Source: Salinarimonas sp052380005
GTDB taxonomy: Bacteria > Pseudomonadota > Alphaproteobacteria > Rhizobiales > Beijerinckiaceae
Length of the DNA: 64,000 nt
Assembly: GCA_052380005.1 (NCBI GenBank)
Contig: JBQTCJ010000015.1
Strand: one strand, 5' to 3'
Positions 63,274 through 64,000 of the stretch are shown one piece after another (positions within the stretch are counted from its first letter, which is position 1; every line of letters begins with the position of its first letter). The notes under the pieces are model-generated. The model had not been told where the DNA came from and did no database searches. It saw only the letters and a list, made by a program, of their open reading frames with translations. Made by a program: the position numbers and the translations under genes.

Positions 63274-64000
63274 TCACAGCCCGTAGGCGGCGCCGAGCTC
63301 CGGGGCCTTGCGCGCGACGATCGTCGCGAGGTCGACGATGACCTTGGCCTGCTTCCAGGTGGCGTCGTCCTGCATCTTGCCGTCGATCATGACCGCGCCC
63401 GTGCCGTCGGGCATCGCTTCGAGGATCTTCCTCGCGAACAGCACCTCCTCGACCTCCGGCGCGAAGACGCGCTCGGCGATGGCGATCTGGCTCGGATGCA
63501 GCGACCAGGCGCCGGCGCAGCCCAGCAGGTAGGCGTTGCGGAACTGGGCCTCGCAGGCGTCCGGGTCCGAGAAGTCGCCGAAGGGTCCGTAGAAGGCCTT
63601 CAGCCCGCAGGACACGCAGGCGTCGACCATGCGCGCGATGGTGTAGTGCCACAGATCCTGCTGCGCGGAGGCGCGCGGCGCGTCGCCGTCCGGATCCGAG
63701 AGGACGCGGTAGTCGGGATGGCCGCCGCCGACGCGGGTCGTCTTCATGCCGCGCGACGCGGCGAGGTCGGCGGGGCCGAGGCTCATGCCGTGCATGCGCG
63801 GCGAGGCTGCGGCGATGGCGTCGACGTTCTTCACGCCCTCCGCCGTCTCCAGGATCGCGTGGACGAGGATCGGCCGCCGCACGCCGTGGCGCGCCTCGAG
63901 CTGCGCGAGGAGCTGGTCGACATAGTGGATGTCCCAAGGCCCCTCGACCTTGGGGACCATGATCACGTCGAGCTTGTCGCCCACCGCCGCCACGATCTCC
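63274..64000 (-). CDS. HpcH/HpaI aldolase family CoA ester lyase (malyl-CoA lyase-like), 5' end outside the window
   Basis: The C-terminal 240 or so residues of a citrate lyase beta-type enzyme. DVIMVPKVEGPWDIHYVDQ, VHAILETAEGVKN, the substrate loop HGMSLGPADLAASRGMKT and CAGAWSLHPSQIAIA match L-malyl-CoA/beta-methylmalyl-CoA lyases, which split malyl-CoA to glyoxylate and acetyl-CoA and serve the ethylmalonyl-CoA or serine cycle. The metal-binding glutamate is in ETAEGV. The start lies beyond base 64000. Confidence 0.88.
   Translation of the reverse strand, partial: EIVAAVGDKLDVIMVPKVEGPWDIHYVDQLLAQLEARHGVRRPILVHAILETAEGVKNVDAIAAASPRMHGMSLGPADLAASRGMKTTRVGGGHPDYRVLSDPDGDAPRASAQQDLWHYTIARMVDACVSCGLKAFYGPFGDFSDPDACEAQFRNAYLLGCAGAWSLHPSQIAIAERVFAPEVEEVLFARKILEAMPDGTGAVMIDGKMQDDATWKQAKVIVDLATIVARKAPELGAAYGL

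Overview
The window is a stretch of very GC-rich chromosome from an alphaproteobacterium, most likely Hyphomicrobiales (Rhizobiales). The pointers are a complete PhyR-NepR-EcfG general stress response locus, DUF2865 and invasion-associated-locus-B proteins, a GltX with a degenerate KMSKS motif, HspQ, a ligase-associated exonuclease and a malyl-CoA-type lyase. A Salinarimonas- or Methylobacterium-like relative would fit, but this is a guess from gene content. I found no tRNA, rRNA, CRISPR array, prophage or transposase.

Layout. 0.1-1.4 kb: urtA (urea uptake) behind a good sigma-54 promoter, divergent from an NADPH-dependent FMN reductase. 2.3-12.5 kb: a peptide/amide scavenging cluster, with an M20 amidohydrolase and M81 peptidase on the minus strand divergent from an amidase and a complete Dpp/Opp-type transporter. 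12.5-14.8 kb: aldehyde dehydrogenase plus beta-hydroxyacid dehydrogenase. 14.9-24.0 kb: xylose operon xylF-xylH-xylG-xylB-xylA followed by a di-heme cytochrome c peroxidase, with a divergent ROK repressor and a CRTAC1-like beta-propeller protein. 25.8-33.2 kb: dsbB, ppiD-trpE, SemiSWEET, topoisomerase IB, pdxJ and a NYN nuclease. 33.4-35.4 kb: ArsR/SRPBCC pair, solitary clpP, smpB. 35.4-49.5 kb: mostly housekeeping (dapA, lytic transglycosylase, lepA, DNA ligase and exonuclease, ubiA, rsmE, map, gltX, DUF2865). 49.7-53.2 kb: the stress locus. 53.3-64 kb: YjbQ, a GGDEF protein, an RhlE helicase, a hydrolase, a degenerate adenylating-enzyme relative, a YejA-like binding protein, an IalB-like protein, hspQ and the 3' part of a malyl-CoA lyase gene.

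Two things stand out. (1) Between the single-domain response regulator and phyR lies an unannotated strand carrying an EcfG-type promoter (GGAAC-N16-GGTT), a stem with a C-rich loop and a strong intrinsic terminator. This is the architecture of a stress sRNA of about 85 nt, reminiscent of Caulobacter GsrN. Matching EcfG promoters precede phyR, nepR-ecfG, a membrane-anchored protein whose start must be moved, and probably the response regulator and a 72-residue membrane peptide. (2) Palindromic repeat elements of roughly 160-200 bp have been captured in frame inside three proteins. Two direct copies, exactly 240 bp apart, sit inside the ATP-dependent DNA ligase. One related element each sits between the start codon and the signal-peptide core of the di-heme peroxidase and the CRTAC1-like protein. 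Two free copies of the ligase-type element sit in the intercistronic gap of the peptide transporter operon.
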